Shown in pieces: positions 27,814 through 36,154 of a stretch of DNA of 64,000 nt (position 1 is its first letter; every line of letters starts with the position of its first letter). The notes beneath the pieces are model-generated. The model saw only the letters and a list, made by a program, of their open reading frames with translations, was not told the DNA's origin and did not search any database. Origin of the DNA: Paraburkholderia mimosarum LMG 23256 = NBRC 106338 (GTDB lineage: Bacteria; Pseudomonadota; Gammaproteobacteria; Burkholderiales; Burkholderiaceae); contig NZ_BBJJ01000020.1 of NCBI RefSeq assembly GCF_000739815.1, positions 62,001 to 126,000 of the forward strand, written 5' to 3'. The position numbers and the translations under genes were made by a program.

Positions 27814-28482
27814 TCAATGGAAGTTGTAGATCTGCATTGTCGTCTCCCCGGCCTCGATGCGCTTGCAGATCGCCGCTTCGTCGGCCTCGCGTTGCGCACC
27901 CTTCGCCACGACCTCGGCCGCGCGCGCGCGCGGAATCACCACCACGCCATCGCGATCGCCGACGATCAGATCGCCCGCGCTCACCGTCACGTTGCCGATC
28001 ATCACCGGCTCGTTGATCCAGCCGATCGCGCCATAGTCCTTGCCGGTGCCGCGAATGGCAAGCCCGCGCGAAAAGACCGGAAACCCGATCGACTCCAGCA
28101 GGTCGGCGTCGCGCACCGCGCCGTCGATCACGAGACCCGCGAGCCCGCGCACTTTCGCGGCCGTCGTCATCACCTCGCCCCAGTAACCGTGCTCGTACAC
28201 GCCGTTCGTGTAGACCACCAGCACGTCGCCCGGCTGCGCGAGCAGAATCGCGCGGTGCAGCCAGAGGTTGTCGCCGCCGGGCGAGTGCACGGTGACGGCC
28301 GTGCCGCAAATCCGGAAACCCGGCGCCACCGGCTTGATGGCGGCCGGCAATGCGCCGATCTTGCCGCCGGCTTCATGCAGCGTGGCCGCGGGCACGCGGC
28401 GCGCGTCCTCCACCACGCTCTTGTCGACGCGTTCTATCGCAGTGCGAATCGTCGTGCTCGAATCGTGCTCGTTCATGTTCAT
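27814..28482 (-). CDS. RraA-family aldolase-like protein, copy 1
   Basis: 222 residues. The RraA fold includes regulators of RNase E and true 4-hydroxy-4-methyl-2-oxoglutarate/4-carboxy-4-hydroxy-2-oxoadipate aldolases. The catalytic signature VIDGAVRDAD (Arg and Asp) and the metal-side motif GDRDGVVVIP are both intact, as in the aldolases. It overlaps the upstream copy 2 by the ATGA at 28479-28482, so the two are translationally coupled. In an aromatic-catabolic operon the expected role is cleavage of a 4-hydroxy-2-oxo acid to pyruvate plus a second oxo acid. Confidence 0.82.
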   Translation of the reverse strand: MNMNEHDSSTTIRTAIERVDKSVVEDARRVPAATLHEAGGKIGALPAAIKPVAPGFRICGTAVTVHSPGGDNLWLHRAILLAQPGDVLVVYTNGVYEHGYWGEVMTTAAKVRGLAGLVIDGAVRDADLLESIGFPVFSRGLAIRGTGKDYGAIGWINEPVMIGNVTVSAGDLIVGDRDGVVVIPRARAAEVVAKGAQREADEAAICKRIEAGETTMQIYNFH

Positions 28483-29159
28483 TTCCCCCGCGTCTGCAAC
28501 TGGTGATACTTGAACTGCTTGCGCGCTTCGTCAAGACGCATGCCGCCACGGCACGCCTCGCGAATCGCTTCTTCCGCGTGATGGATCATTTCTGCTGCTT
28601 CGAGCACGGTGTCTTCGTGTTCGTGCGGAATCACGATCACGCCATCGGCGTCGCCGCGCAGAATGTCGCCGGGCTGCACGCGCGCCTCGCCGATGTTCAC
28701 GGGAATATTGGTCGCTTCCACCTGCACGCGGTCTTTGCCCGTGCGCATCCAGTGATCGCGGCTGAAGATCGGATAGCCGAGCTTCAGGCACAGCGCGACG
28801 TCGCGGCAGATGCCGTTGATGACCGTGCCCGCAATGCCGCGGCGGTGCGCGATCTCGGTGAGAATGTCGCCCCACACGGTCGCGTCTTCGCGGCCGCCGT
28901 TATCGAGGACGATGACCGCGCCTTCGGGCACGTCGTCGATATAGTCGCCCACCGTGCCGGGCGGATTGGCCGCGGGACCGTACTTGAGGGTCCATGCGCG
29001 CCCCGCGAGGCGGAAGTCGGTGCTGCGCGCCTTGACCTTGTAGCACTGGCCGTTGATGCCGAGTTTGTCGAGCGCGTCGGAAAGCGTGGCCGTGTCGAGC
29101 TTGCCTGCGCGTTCCACGTTGCGGTCGCTGCGCGCGGCGGGATTGTCGTTCGTCGTCAT
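28479..29159 (-). CDS. RraA-family aldolase-like protein, copy 2
   Basis: 226 residues, same fold as its neighbours. The signature reads VINGICRDVAL, with Asn where copies 1 and 3 have Asp but with the Arg-Asp pair kept, and GDADGVIVIP is intact. This variation suggests a different substrate or a partner role. Stop codon overlaps the start of copy 1; copy 3 begins 41 bases further up. Confidence 0.82.
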   Translation of the reverse strand: MTTNDNPAARSDRNVERAGKLDTATLSDALDKLGINGQCYKVKARSTDFRLAGRAWTLKYGPAANPPGTVGDYIDDVPEGAVIVLDNGGREDATVWGDILTEIAHRRGIAGTVINGICRDVALCLKLGYPIFSRDHWMRTGKDRVQVEATNIPVNIGEARVQPGDILRGDADGVIVIPHEHEDTVLEAAEMIHHAEEAIREACRGGMRLDEARKQFKYHQLQTRGK

Positions 29160-29200
29160 GGTTGCGGAATCTTTGCAGTGAACTGGAAATGGGGATGCGC

Positions 29201-29854
29201 TCAGGCGAGCATGTGTTCGTAGTTGCCGCCCATCACCTTGCCGACCGGCGCGCCCGCGAGAATCGCCTTCGCCATCGCAGCTTCCTTCGCGACGATCGTC
29301 TCGGCGGTCTCCAGCACAGAATCGATGTCGGCCGCGCGGATGAAGATCACGGCGCTGTTGTCGGCCACGACATAGTCGCCGGCCTCCACCTGCACCTCCC
29401 CGATCTGCACCGGCACGTTGGTGCCCTTCTCCACCACGCGGCCACGCGCCGTGCGCGCCGTGGTCGAGCGGCTGAACACGGGCAGCTCATAGCCGATGGC
29501 TTCGTCGATATCGCGCACGTGGCCGTCCGCCACCACGCCCGCCACCTGGCGCACCTTGGCTGCGAGCGACAGCAGGCCGCCCCAGCAACCGGCTTCCACG
29601 CCACTGCGTTGCTCGACCACGATCACGTTGTCGGACCCGGCCTGCTCGACGGCGGCGCAGCCCAGATGCACGGGCGGTCCCGGCGGCGCTTCGCCCGTGC
29701 CGAGCTTGACGGTGATCGCGCGGCCCGCAATGCGGCCCTGGCCCGAGCGCTGCGGCAGCCCGCTCACCACGCCGGGGAGTTTGAGTTTGTCGAGCGCGTC
29801 GGAGACGGCGCAGCAGTCGAGCCGCCGCAGGCGCTGTACGTTTTGGTCAGCCAT
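29201..29854 (-). CDS. RraA-family aldolase-like protein, copy 3
   Basis: 217 residues. VVADGHVRDIDEA keeps the Arg-Asp pair, but the second motif is VADNSAVIFI in place of GDxDGVVVIP, so the metal-side residues differ from copies 1 and 2. It may be a non-catalytic subunit, a decarboxylase-type relative or an aldolase of altered specificity. It is 33 bases downstream of the extradiol dioxygenase gene. Confidence 0.8.
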   Translation of the reverse strand: MADQNVQRLRRLDCCAVSDALDKLKLPGVVSGLPQRSGQGRIAGRAITVKLGTGEAPPGPPVHLGCAAVEQAGSDNVIVVEQRSGVEAGCWGGLLSLAAKVRQVAGVVADGHVRDIDEAIGYELPVFSRSTTARTARGRVVEKGTNVPVQIGEVQVEAGDYVVADNSAVIFIRAADIDSVLETAETIVAKEAAMAKAILAGAPVGKVMGGNYEHMLA

Positions 29855-29887
29855 GTCGTTGTAAGGTCCTGATTGAATGCATATTGG

Positions 29888-30886
29888 TCAATCGAGCGTG
29901 CGCCACGCCGCGAAACACAAGCCCGTGCCGGTCAGCGCGGGACTGCGGTAGCCCGGTATGTACGAGACCCAGTCGAGGTCGAGCGACTTCACCGCCTCGA
30001 CCGCGATGATCCAGTTGCGGATTTCCGAACTGCCCGCCTGCAGTTGCTTCGGGTCGAGGGCGGCGAGCCACGCGCTGTCCTTGCGGCGAATCGCTTCGAT
30101 AATGCCGTTGTCGAGTTCTTCGTCCACCACGAAGTGCGAGAGGCCGCCCGAGGCGAGCACGCCCACGCGCAGGTCTTCGGGATAGGCCTCGATCAGTTCG
30201 CGCAGCGCGGCGCCAAGCTGGATGCAGCGGCGCGGCGTGGGCTGGTTGGGCGGATCGAATGTGTTGACGATCACCGGAATCACGGGCAAATCCGTGCCCT
30301 GCAGATAGCGGCGGTGAATGAACGAGAACGCGTGGCCCTCGTACTGGCCGCGCTCGAGGCCGTCCATTGCCGCGATGTCGAAGTCGCGCTCGCAAAGCTC
30401 GCGGATCATCCAGCGGGCCATCTCCGCCTTGACGGGGTAGTGCACGTCGGCGTCGGGTTCCTGGCGCATGGTGCGGGCGCGGGCGTACCAGCTGTCGTTG
30501 GGGCTCGTCTCGCGCTTCGCGTTGCGGATCGTCTCGCCGTAATAGATCGCGAACGCCGGGTTATTCGTGTTGCGAAACAACTCGGTCTGGTCGTCGCCCA
30601 CCACGAACAATACGTCGAGCTTCGCGGCGCGAATGCGATCACGCAGCTCGTCCATGGCCACTTCGGCCTGGTCGTAGCGTTCGCCCATCTTTTCCGGCGT
30701 GACCATCGCTTCGGCTTCGCGGGGCGCGCGCTCCAGCAGATCGCCGTAGCTGACGTGGTTGCCCGCCCTGTCGAAGTAATGCGGGTTCTTCGGGTCCACC
30801 GCGCGAAAACCGTGTTGCCAGTCTTCGCGCTGCGACACGAGCATGATGCTGTGCGACGAGCCGAATGCGGCTACGAGGCGTGCCAT
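29888..30886 (-). CDS. LigB-type (class III) extradiol ring-cleavage dioxygenase
   Basis: A 332-residue member of the LigB superfamily, Fe(II)-dependent dioxygenases that open catecholic rings by meta cleavage (protocatechuate 4,5-, gallate and 3-O-methylgallate dioxygenases). Supporting stretches are FGSSHSIML near the N-terminus, LDVLFVVGDDQTE, and GGLSHFVVDEE toward the C-terminus, with His residues in the expected places. The length suits a 3-O-methylgallate dioxygenase-type enzyme better than the longer gallate dioxygenase. GGAGAAGGAG precedes the ATG at 30886; the frame to 31045 overlaps the CoA-transferase gene. It sits directly upstream of the three RraA genes. Confidence 0.82.
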   Translation of the reverse strand: MARLVAAFGSSHSIMLVSQREDWQHGFRAVDPKNPHYFDRAGNHVSYGDLLERAPREAEAMVTPEKMGERYDQAEVAMDELRDRIRAAKLDVLFVVGDDQTELFRNTNNPAFAIYYGETIRNAKRETSPNDSWYARARTMRQEPDADVHYPVKAEMARWMIRELCERDFDIAAMDGLERGQYEGHAFSFIHRRYLQGTDLPVIPVIVNTFDPPNQPTPRRCIQLGAALRELIEAYPEDLRVGVLASGGLSHFVVDEELDNGIIEAIRRKDSAWLAALDPKQLQAGSSEIRNWIIAVEAVKSLDLDWVSYIPGYRSPALTGTGLCFAAWRTLD

Positions 30887-30929
30887 TTCGTCTCCTTCTC
30901 CTGAATGTTGTTGCCCTGCGCAAACGTGT

Positions 30930-32171
30930 TCAAACCACGAACGCCGCGCGCCATTGTTCGATCTGCTCGTCCGCGTAGCCGAGTTCGCGCAGGATGGCCT
31001 GCGTATGCTCGCCCTGCTCGGGCGCGAGCCTGGGCGACGCTTCACGCGGATAACGCGAGAGGCGGAACGGCTGGCCCACGAAGGCCACCGCGCCCTTGCC
31101 GGGCAGCTCCACCGGCCACGCCATGCCGAGATGCTTGACCTGAGGGTCCTCGAACACTTCGTCGATGCGGTGAATCGGCCCGCACGGCACGCCCGCCTTG
31201 ATCAGGACTGCGGTCCATTCCTTCGTGGTGCGGGTCTTGAACACTTCGCCCACGGCCCGGTTCACGGCGTCGCGGTTCGCCACGCGTGCCGGGTCCGAGT
31301 CGTAGCCCGGAGCGCGCGCGAGATGCTCGAGGCCGAGCGCCTCGCACAGGCGCGTCCACATCGTCTGCCCGATGGCCGCGAGGTTCAGGTAGCCGTCCTT
31401 CGTCTGGAACACGCCGGTCGGCACGGTCAGCGGGTGCTCGTTGCCCACCTGCTGCGGCACCTTCTTGTCCACGAGCCATTGCGCCGCCTGAAAGTCGAGC
31501 ATCGCCAGTTGCGCCTCGAGCAGCGAGGTCTGCACCCACTGGCCCTCGCCGGACGCTTCGCGTTCGAGCAGGGCCGTGAGAATCGCCATCGCGCAGAAGT
31601 GGCCCGCGCAAAGATCGGCGATGGGAATGCCCACGCGCATCGGGCCTTCGCCGGGCTTGCCGGTCACGCTCATGAGGCCGCCCATGCCCTGCGCGATCGA
31701 GTCGAAGCCCGGCCAGTTCGCATACGGGCCGTCCTGGCCGAAGCCCGAGATGCTCGCGTAGACGAGGCGCGGATTGATCGCGCGCAACGCGTCTGGGCCA
31801 ATGCCGAGGCGGTCTTTCACATCGGGCCGGAAGTTCTCGATGAACACGTCCGCACGCTTGACGAGTTCGTGAAGGATCTCGCGGCCGGCGGGGTCCTTCA
31901 TGTTCAGCGTGAGGCTTTCCTTGTTGCGGTGCAGGTTCTCATAGTCGGCGCGGTTATGATCGCGCCCGCCGATCATGTCGTCGCCGCCGGGCGCGCCGGG
32001 CGGAATTTCGAGCTTGATCACGCGCGCGCCCATGTCGGCGAAGAGGCGCATGGCCGTCGGGCCTGCGCGCACGCGCGAGGCGTCGATGATCGTGAAGCGC
32101 GAGAGCGCGCCTTTGCGGGCAGCCGCGCTTGCCTGGCCGCTTGCCTCGTAATCGTTGAATGCTTCGGTCAT
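30930..32171 (-). CDS. Family III CoA-transferase (CaiB/BaiF type)
   Basis: A 413-residue enzyme that moves CoA between carboxylic acids. The catalytic Asp is expected in GIPIADLCAGHF, and ENFRPDVKDRLGIG and SISGFGQDGPYANWPGFD are typical family stretches. It sits 12 bases downstream of the DUF35 gene. It may activate the substrate or recycle CoA from a product thioester in the pathway. Confidence 0.88.
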   Translation of the reverse strand: MTEAFNDYEASGQASAAARKGALSRFTIIDASRVRAGPTAMRLFADMGARVIKLEIPPGAPGGDDMIGGRDHNRADYENLHRNKESLTLNMKDPAGREILHELVKRADVFIENFRPDVKDRLGIGPDALRAINPRLVYASISGFGQDGPYANWPGFDSIAQGMGGLMSVTGKPGEGPMRVGIPIADLCAGHFCAMAILTALLEREASGEGQWVQTSLLEAQLAMLDFQAAQWLVDKKVPQQVGNEHPLTVPTGVFQTKDGYLNLAAIGQTMWTRLCEALGLEHLARAPGYDSDPARVANRDAVNRAVGEVFKTRTTKEWTAVLIKAGVPCGPIHRIDEVFEDPQVKHLGMAWPVELPGKGAVAFVGQPFRLSRYPREASPRLAPEQGEHTQAILRELGYADEQIEQWRAAFVV

Positions 32172-32183
32172 GGACGTTCTCCC

Positions 32184-32630
32184 TCAGGCCGGCGTGAACA
32201 TCGCAACGGGGTAGCCGCCGTCGCTCGGCTTGAACGTCACCCGCACGCGTTGTCCGATGGCGAGCGCGGCCGGGTCGCAGTCCACGAGATTGGTGAGCAT
32301 CGTCACGCCTTCGTCGAGCGTCACGTAGGCGAGCGTGTAGCGCGCGTCCTCCTTGCCCATCGTGCTGTACGAGTAAATCGTGCCCTGCCCGGCGGACTCG
32401 ACCCACTCGGTGTTGGCGCTCAGGCAGTGCGGGCAGATATCGCGCGGGTAGTAGTGCGTCTCGCCGCACGCGGCACATCGCTTCAGGAGCAGGCGTCCTT
32501 CCTTCGCCGCCTCCCAGAACGGCAGCGCCTCGGGCAACACACGCGGCGGCGCAATACGGCGCGGGCCAGCGGGTTTTGCGCCCTTCTCCGCGGCCTTCTC
32601 CACTGCGGGATTCTGATTAGTCGTACTCAT
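32184..32630 (-). CDS. Zn-ribbon OB-fold (DUF35) protein, thiolase partner
   Basis: 148 residues. A rubredoxin-like zinc ribbon with CAACGETHYYPRDICPHC precedes an OB-fold domain. Proteins of this kind form complexes with SCP2-type thiolases, presenting the acyl-CoA substrate. Start ATG 32630 (MSTTNQNP); the frame to 33581 is antisense-like extension into the thiolase gene. The gap to the thiolase gene is only 2 bases, supporting a complex. Confidence 0.85.
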   Translation of the reverse strand: MSTTNQNPAVEKAAEKGAKPAGPRRIAPPRVLPEALPFWEAAKEGRLLLKRCAACGETHYYPRDICPHCLSANTEWVESAGQGTIYSYSTMGKEDARYTLAYVTLDEGVTMLTNLVDCDPAALAIGQRVRVTFKPSDGGYPVAMFTPA

Positions 32631-32632
32631 CG

Positions 32633-33796
32633 TTAAACCCGTTCCAAAATGAGCGTTGCGGCCGTATGACGTGACGCCAGCGCGCCGCCAATGCCGTTGG
32701 CGAGCGCGATGTCGCAGTTCGGCACCTGCACGGCGGGGTGGGCTTCGCCGCGCAGCTGGCGCACGGCCTCGATCACCTTCGTCACGCCGCCGCGGTTCGC
32801 GGGATGGTTGTTGCACAGGCCGCCGCCATCGGTATTGAAGGGAAGCTTGCCCACGCCAGAAATCAGGCCGCCGTCCTGCACGAATCGGCCGCCTTCGCCC
32901 TTCTTGCAGAAGCCGAGGTCTTCGAGCTGCATGAGCACCGTGATCGTGAAACTGTCGTAGAGCGACGTGTATTTGATATCGGCGGGAGTCAGGCCGGCTT
33001 CCGCGAAAGCCGCCGCGCCCGACCACTTCGCCGCCGACCAAGTGAGATCGATCTTGCCGCCTGCCGCATGTTTCGGCGCTTCGCCCGTGCCGCGCACCTT
33101 CACGAGCGGTCGCTTGAGCTGCTTCGCGATCTCGGGCCGCGCCACGATGAGCGCGCCGCCGCCATCGCTCATTACGCAGCAGTCCAGACGATGCAGCGGG
33201 TCGGACACCATCGGCGAATTCACGACGTCTTCGACGGTCACCACATTGCGCAGCATGGCGTGCGGGTTGTGCTGCGCATGGTGCGAGGCCGCGACCTTGA
33301 TCCAGGCGAGCTGCTCGCTCGTCGTGCCGAACTCGTACATGTGGCGTTTCGCGACCATGCCGTACAGGTTTTGCGTGGCCGGGCCGAACGGCAGCTCGAA
33401 CTGCACATCCGGTGCGTCGGGGTCCGGCGACTTGAGCGCGAGCGCCGCGCCTGCCGCACGCGGGCGGCCTGCCAGCGTAATCAGCGCCACGTTGCAGCGC
33501 CCTGCCGCGATCGCTTCCGCCGCGTGCGCGACGTGGAGGATCGGCGCGGACCCGCCGCATTCGGTCGAATCGACGTGGCACAGCTTCAGGCCAAGGTACT
33601 CCGCAATCGTGGTCGTGCCGAGGCCCGGCGCGTCGCCCGCGCAGAAGTAGCCGTCAATATCGTCTTTCGTGAGGCCCGCGTCTTCCAGCGCGCCCTTCGC
33701 GACATCGGCGTGCAGGCGCGCGACGGAGAGGTCGTCGGCCTTGCGCGTGGGATGCTCGTAGGCGCCGACGATATACGCTTGTCCGTTCAGGCTCAT
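32633..33796 (-). CDS. SCP2-type thiolase
   Basis: A 387-residue thiolase of the SCP-x/Ltp class. The nucleophile Cys is in VDSTECGGSAP, and the C-terminal catalytic segment is GGLCNNHPANRGG with its His. It either cleaves a 3-oxoacyl-CoA thiolytically or, like the Ltp aldolases, splits a hydroxyacyl-CoA. It overlaps the acyl-CoA dehydrogenase gene by 4 bases (ATGA at 33793-33796). Start ATG 33796; the frame to 34618 is spurious. Confidence 0.86.
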   Translation of the reverse strand: MSLNGQAYIVGAYEHPTRKADDLSVARLHADVAKGALEDAGLTKDDIDGYFCAGDAPGLGTTTIAEYLGLKLCHVDSTECGGSAPILHVAHAAEAIAAGRCNVALITLAGRPRAAGAALALKSPDPDAPDVQFELPFGPATQNLYGMVAKRHMYEFGTTSEQLAWIKVAASHHAQHNPHAMLRNVVTVEDVVNSPMVSDPLHRLDCCVMSDGGGALIVARPEIAKQLKRPLVKVRGTGEAPKHAAGGKIDLTWSAAKWSGAAAFAEAGLTPADIKYTSLYDSFTITVLMQLEDLGFCKKGEGGRFVQDGGLISGVGKLPFNTDGGGLCNNHPANRGGVTKVIEAVRQLRGEAHPAVQVPNCDIALANGIGGALASRHTAATLILERV

Positions 33797-34938
33797 GCGG
33801 CCTCCTGCGCAAGACGCTGCGCCGTGAATCGGTTGAGATGCCATGTCGCGTCGCCGTAGGTCAGGTTGATCGCGAACATGCGCTTCGCGTAGTGGCCCGC
33901 GCGGCACTCTTCGGTCATGCCCATCGCGCCGTGCAGCTGGATCGCCCATTCGCCGGCGTTCTTGCAAGCGTCGCCGATGAATGCCTTCACCGCCGAAACG
34001 AAGCGGCTGCGGCGCGCGGGGTCGTTCTCGTCCACGGCGATGGCCGCGGCGCACGCCATCGATTTGCCCTGCTCCAATGCGATGAGCATGTCGGCGACGC
34101 GGTGTTGCAGCGCCTGGAACTTCGCGAGCGGCGCGCCGAACTGCGTGCGCGTCTTCAGGTGCTCGGCGGTCAGTTCGAGCAGCGCTTCGAGCGCGCCGAC
34201 CGATTCCGCGCACAGCGCGGCATTGGCGCGGTCGAGCGCCGCCTCGATGAGCGGGTAGGCCTCGCCCACCTCGCCGATCGAATCGGCCTTGCTCACCGCC
34301 ACGTTGGCGAAGCTCACATGCGCCGCCTCGCGCGCGTCGATCGTTTCGAAGCGGCGCAGCGAGACGCCTTGCGCTTTCGCATCGACGAGGAAGAGCGACA
34401 AGCCCTGCGTGTCCCCTCGCTCGCCCGAGGTCCGCACGGCCACCACGAAGGCGTCGGCAGTCGGGCCGTCGAACACGAGCGTCTTGGTGCCCTCGATGCG
34501 CCAGCCGTCGCCGGTCTCCGTCGCGCGCACCGCGATGCGTGCGAGGTCGTAGCGCGCATCGGCTTCGCCCACGGCGAGCGCGAGCACCTTTTCGCCGCAT
34601 GCGGCCGCTTCGAGCCATTGCGAGCGCTGCTGCGCGCTGCCCGCCGCGCCAATCAGCGCAGCGGCCGGCATGCCGCTCGAAAGCCAGCCCGCGCCGCCCA
34701 GCGCACGGCCCAGCTGTTGCGCGACCAGCATTGTCTCCACCGCGCCATAGCCGCTGCCGCCCTGCTCGGGGTCGATGATGAGGCCGGTGATGCCGAGTTC
34801 CGCGAGACCGGCGCGGCGGCGCGCCGCGAGCGCCGCATCTTCGGCATTGCCGCGCTGATGCGCGGGATATTCGCCGTCGCAGAAGCGGCGTACCGCGTCT
34901 TGCAGTGCGACGTGATCTTCAGTCAAGGAAAAGTCCAT
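33793..34938 (-). CDS. Acyl-CoA dehydrogenase, subunit 1 of an adjacent pair
   Basis: 381 residues, ACAD fold. The C-terminal region QLHGAMGMTEECRAGHYAKR is present, but the stretch that normally supplies the FAD and catalytic contacts is weakly conserved compared with its neighbour. This asymmetry is what is seen in heteromeric ACAD pairs such as those of bacterial sterol side-chain degradation. Start ATG 34938 (MDFSLTEDHV). Follows subunit 2 by 18 bases. Confidence 0.85.
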   Translation of the reverse strand: MDFSLTEDHVALQDAVRRFCDGEYPAHQRGNAEDAALAARRRAGLAELGITGLIIDPEQGGSGYGAVETMLVAQQLGRALGGAGWLSSGMPAAALIGAAGSAQQRSQWLEAAACGEKVLALAVGEADARYDLARIAVRATETGDGWRIEGTKTLVFDGPTADAFVVAVRTSGERGDTQGLSLFLVDAKAQGVSLRRFETIDAREAAHVSFANVAVSKADSIGEVGEAYPLIEAALDRANAALCAESVGALEALLELTAEHLKTRTQFGAPLAKFQALQHRVADMLIALEQGKSMACAAAIAVDENDPARRSRFVSAVKAFIGDACKNAGEWAIQLHGAMGMTEECRAGHYAKRMFAINLTYGDATWHLNRFTAQRLAQEAA

Positions 34939-34956
34939 GTTTTATCGTGTCCCGCT

Positions 34957-36138
34957 TCAGGCGTTGAAGAACGCGCGGCTGATCAGGTTGCGCTGCACTT
35001 CGTTCGTGCCGCCGTAAATCGACAGCTTGCGCGCGTCGAAGTAATTGGCCGCGACGGCGATGAGTTCCTCGGGGCTCGGCGGTTCGTGGCCCGCCTGGTC
35101 GAGCAGCGCGGCTTGGTCGAACGCAATGCCTTCGGGACCGGCGATATCCGCGAGCAGCGCGTAGATCGCCTGGCGCAGCTCGGTGCCGCGCACCTTGAGC
35201 ATCGATGCCTCCACGGCCGGCACGCGGCTTTGCTGGTTCGCGCTGAGCATGCGCAGGCCCGTGAATTCGAGCGCCATCAGCTCGATCTCGAAGCGGCTCA
35301 CGCGCGCCTCGAAGAGCGGATCGCCCGCGAGGCCCTGCTGCTTGCCGAGCGCCTTCGCGCGGGCAAGCTGCTGCTTGCACGAGCCGATGCCGGCAATGCC
35401 GGTGCGCTCGTGACCCAGCAGATACTTGCCGTACGACCAGCCCTTGTTCAGCTCGCCCACGAGGTTTCCGACGGGCACGCGCACGTTGTCGAGATAGACC
35501 TCGTTGAGATCGGTGCCGCCTTCGAGCATGCGGATCGGGCGCAGCTCGACGCCCGGCGATTTCATGTCGATGAGCAGGAACGAGATGCCCTCCTGCGGCT
35601 TCGCATGCGGGTCGGTGCGAACGAGCGCGAACATCATCTCGCACCAATGCGCGTACGAGGTCCACACCTTGTGCCCGTTCACGACGAAGTGGTCGCCGTC
35701 GAGAACGGCCGTCGTGCGTACGCTCGCGAGGTCCGAGCCCGCGCCCGGTTCCGTGAAACCCTGCGCCCACCACGTTTCGCTGCGGCGGATACCGGGCAGG
35801 TAGCGTGCCTTCTGCTCAGGCGTGCCGAACGCGTTGAGCACGGGGCCGAGCATGTTGATGCCGCTCGCGATGATGCGCGGCGCGCCGCCTGTTAGCGTTT
35901 CTTCGTCGAAGATATAGCGCTGCAGCGGCGTCCAGCCCGGTCCGCCGGCCTCCTTCGGCCACGACGGCGTGATCCAGCCGCGCTCGTAAAGGTGCGTGTA
36001 CCACTCGACATAGTCGGCGCGCTCCAGCCGCAGGCCCAGTTCGGCCTTGCGCTTGAGTCGCGGCGACAGGTGCGTCCTGACGAACTCGCGCACCTCGGCG
36101 CGGAACGCTTCGTCTTCTGCGGAGAATTCCAGTCTCAT
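34957..36138 (-). CDS. Acyl-CoA dehydrogenase, subunit 2 of an adjacent pair
   Basis: 393 residues. WAQGFTEPGAGSDLAS is the FAD/substrate-binding signature and IYGGTNEVQRNLISR the C-terminal one; the Glu of the medium-chain type (YEGT) is Gly here, so the catalytic base is probably elsewhere, as in isovaleryl-CoA-type enzymes. Start ATG 36138 (MRLEFSAED). The gene is 16 bases from the CoA synthetase gene. Together with subunit 1 it would introduce a double bond into an acyl-CoA side chain. Confidence 0.87.
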   Translation of the reverse strand: MRLEFSAEDEAFRAEVREFVRTHLSPRLKRKAELGLRLERADYVEWYTHLYERGWITPSWPKEAGGPGWTPLQRYIFDEETLTGGAPRIIASGINMLGPVLNAFGTPEQKARYLPGIRRSETWWAQGFTEPGAGSDLASVRTTAVLDGDHFVVNGHKVWTSYAHWCEMMFALVRTDPHAKPQEGISFLLIDMKSPGVELRPIRMLEGGTDLNEVYLDNVRVPVGNLVGELNKGWSYGKYLLGHERTGIAGIGSCKQQLARAKALGKQQGLAGDPLFEARVSRFEIELMALEFTGLRMLSANQQSRVPAVEASMLKVRGTELRQAIYALLADIAGPEGIAFDQAALLDQAGHEPPSPEELIAVAANYFDARKLSIYGGTNEVQRNLISRAFFNA

Positions 36139-36154
36139 TGATTCATTGTCCTTA

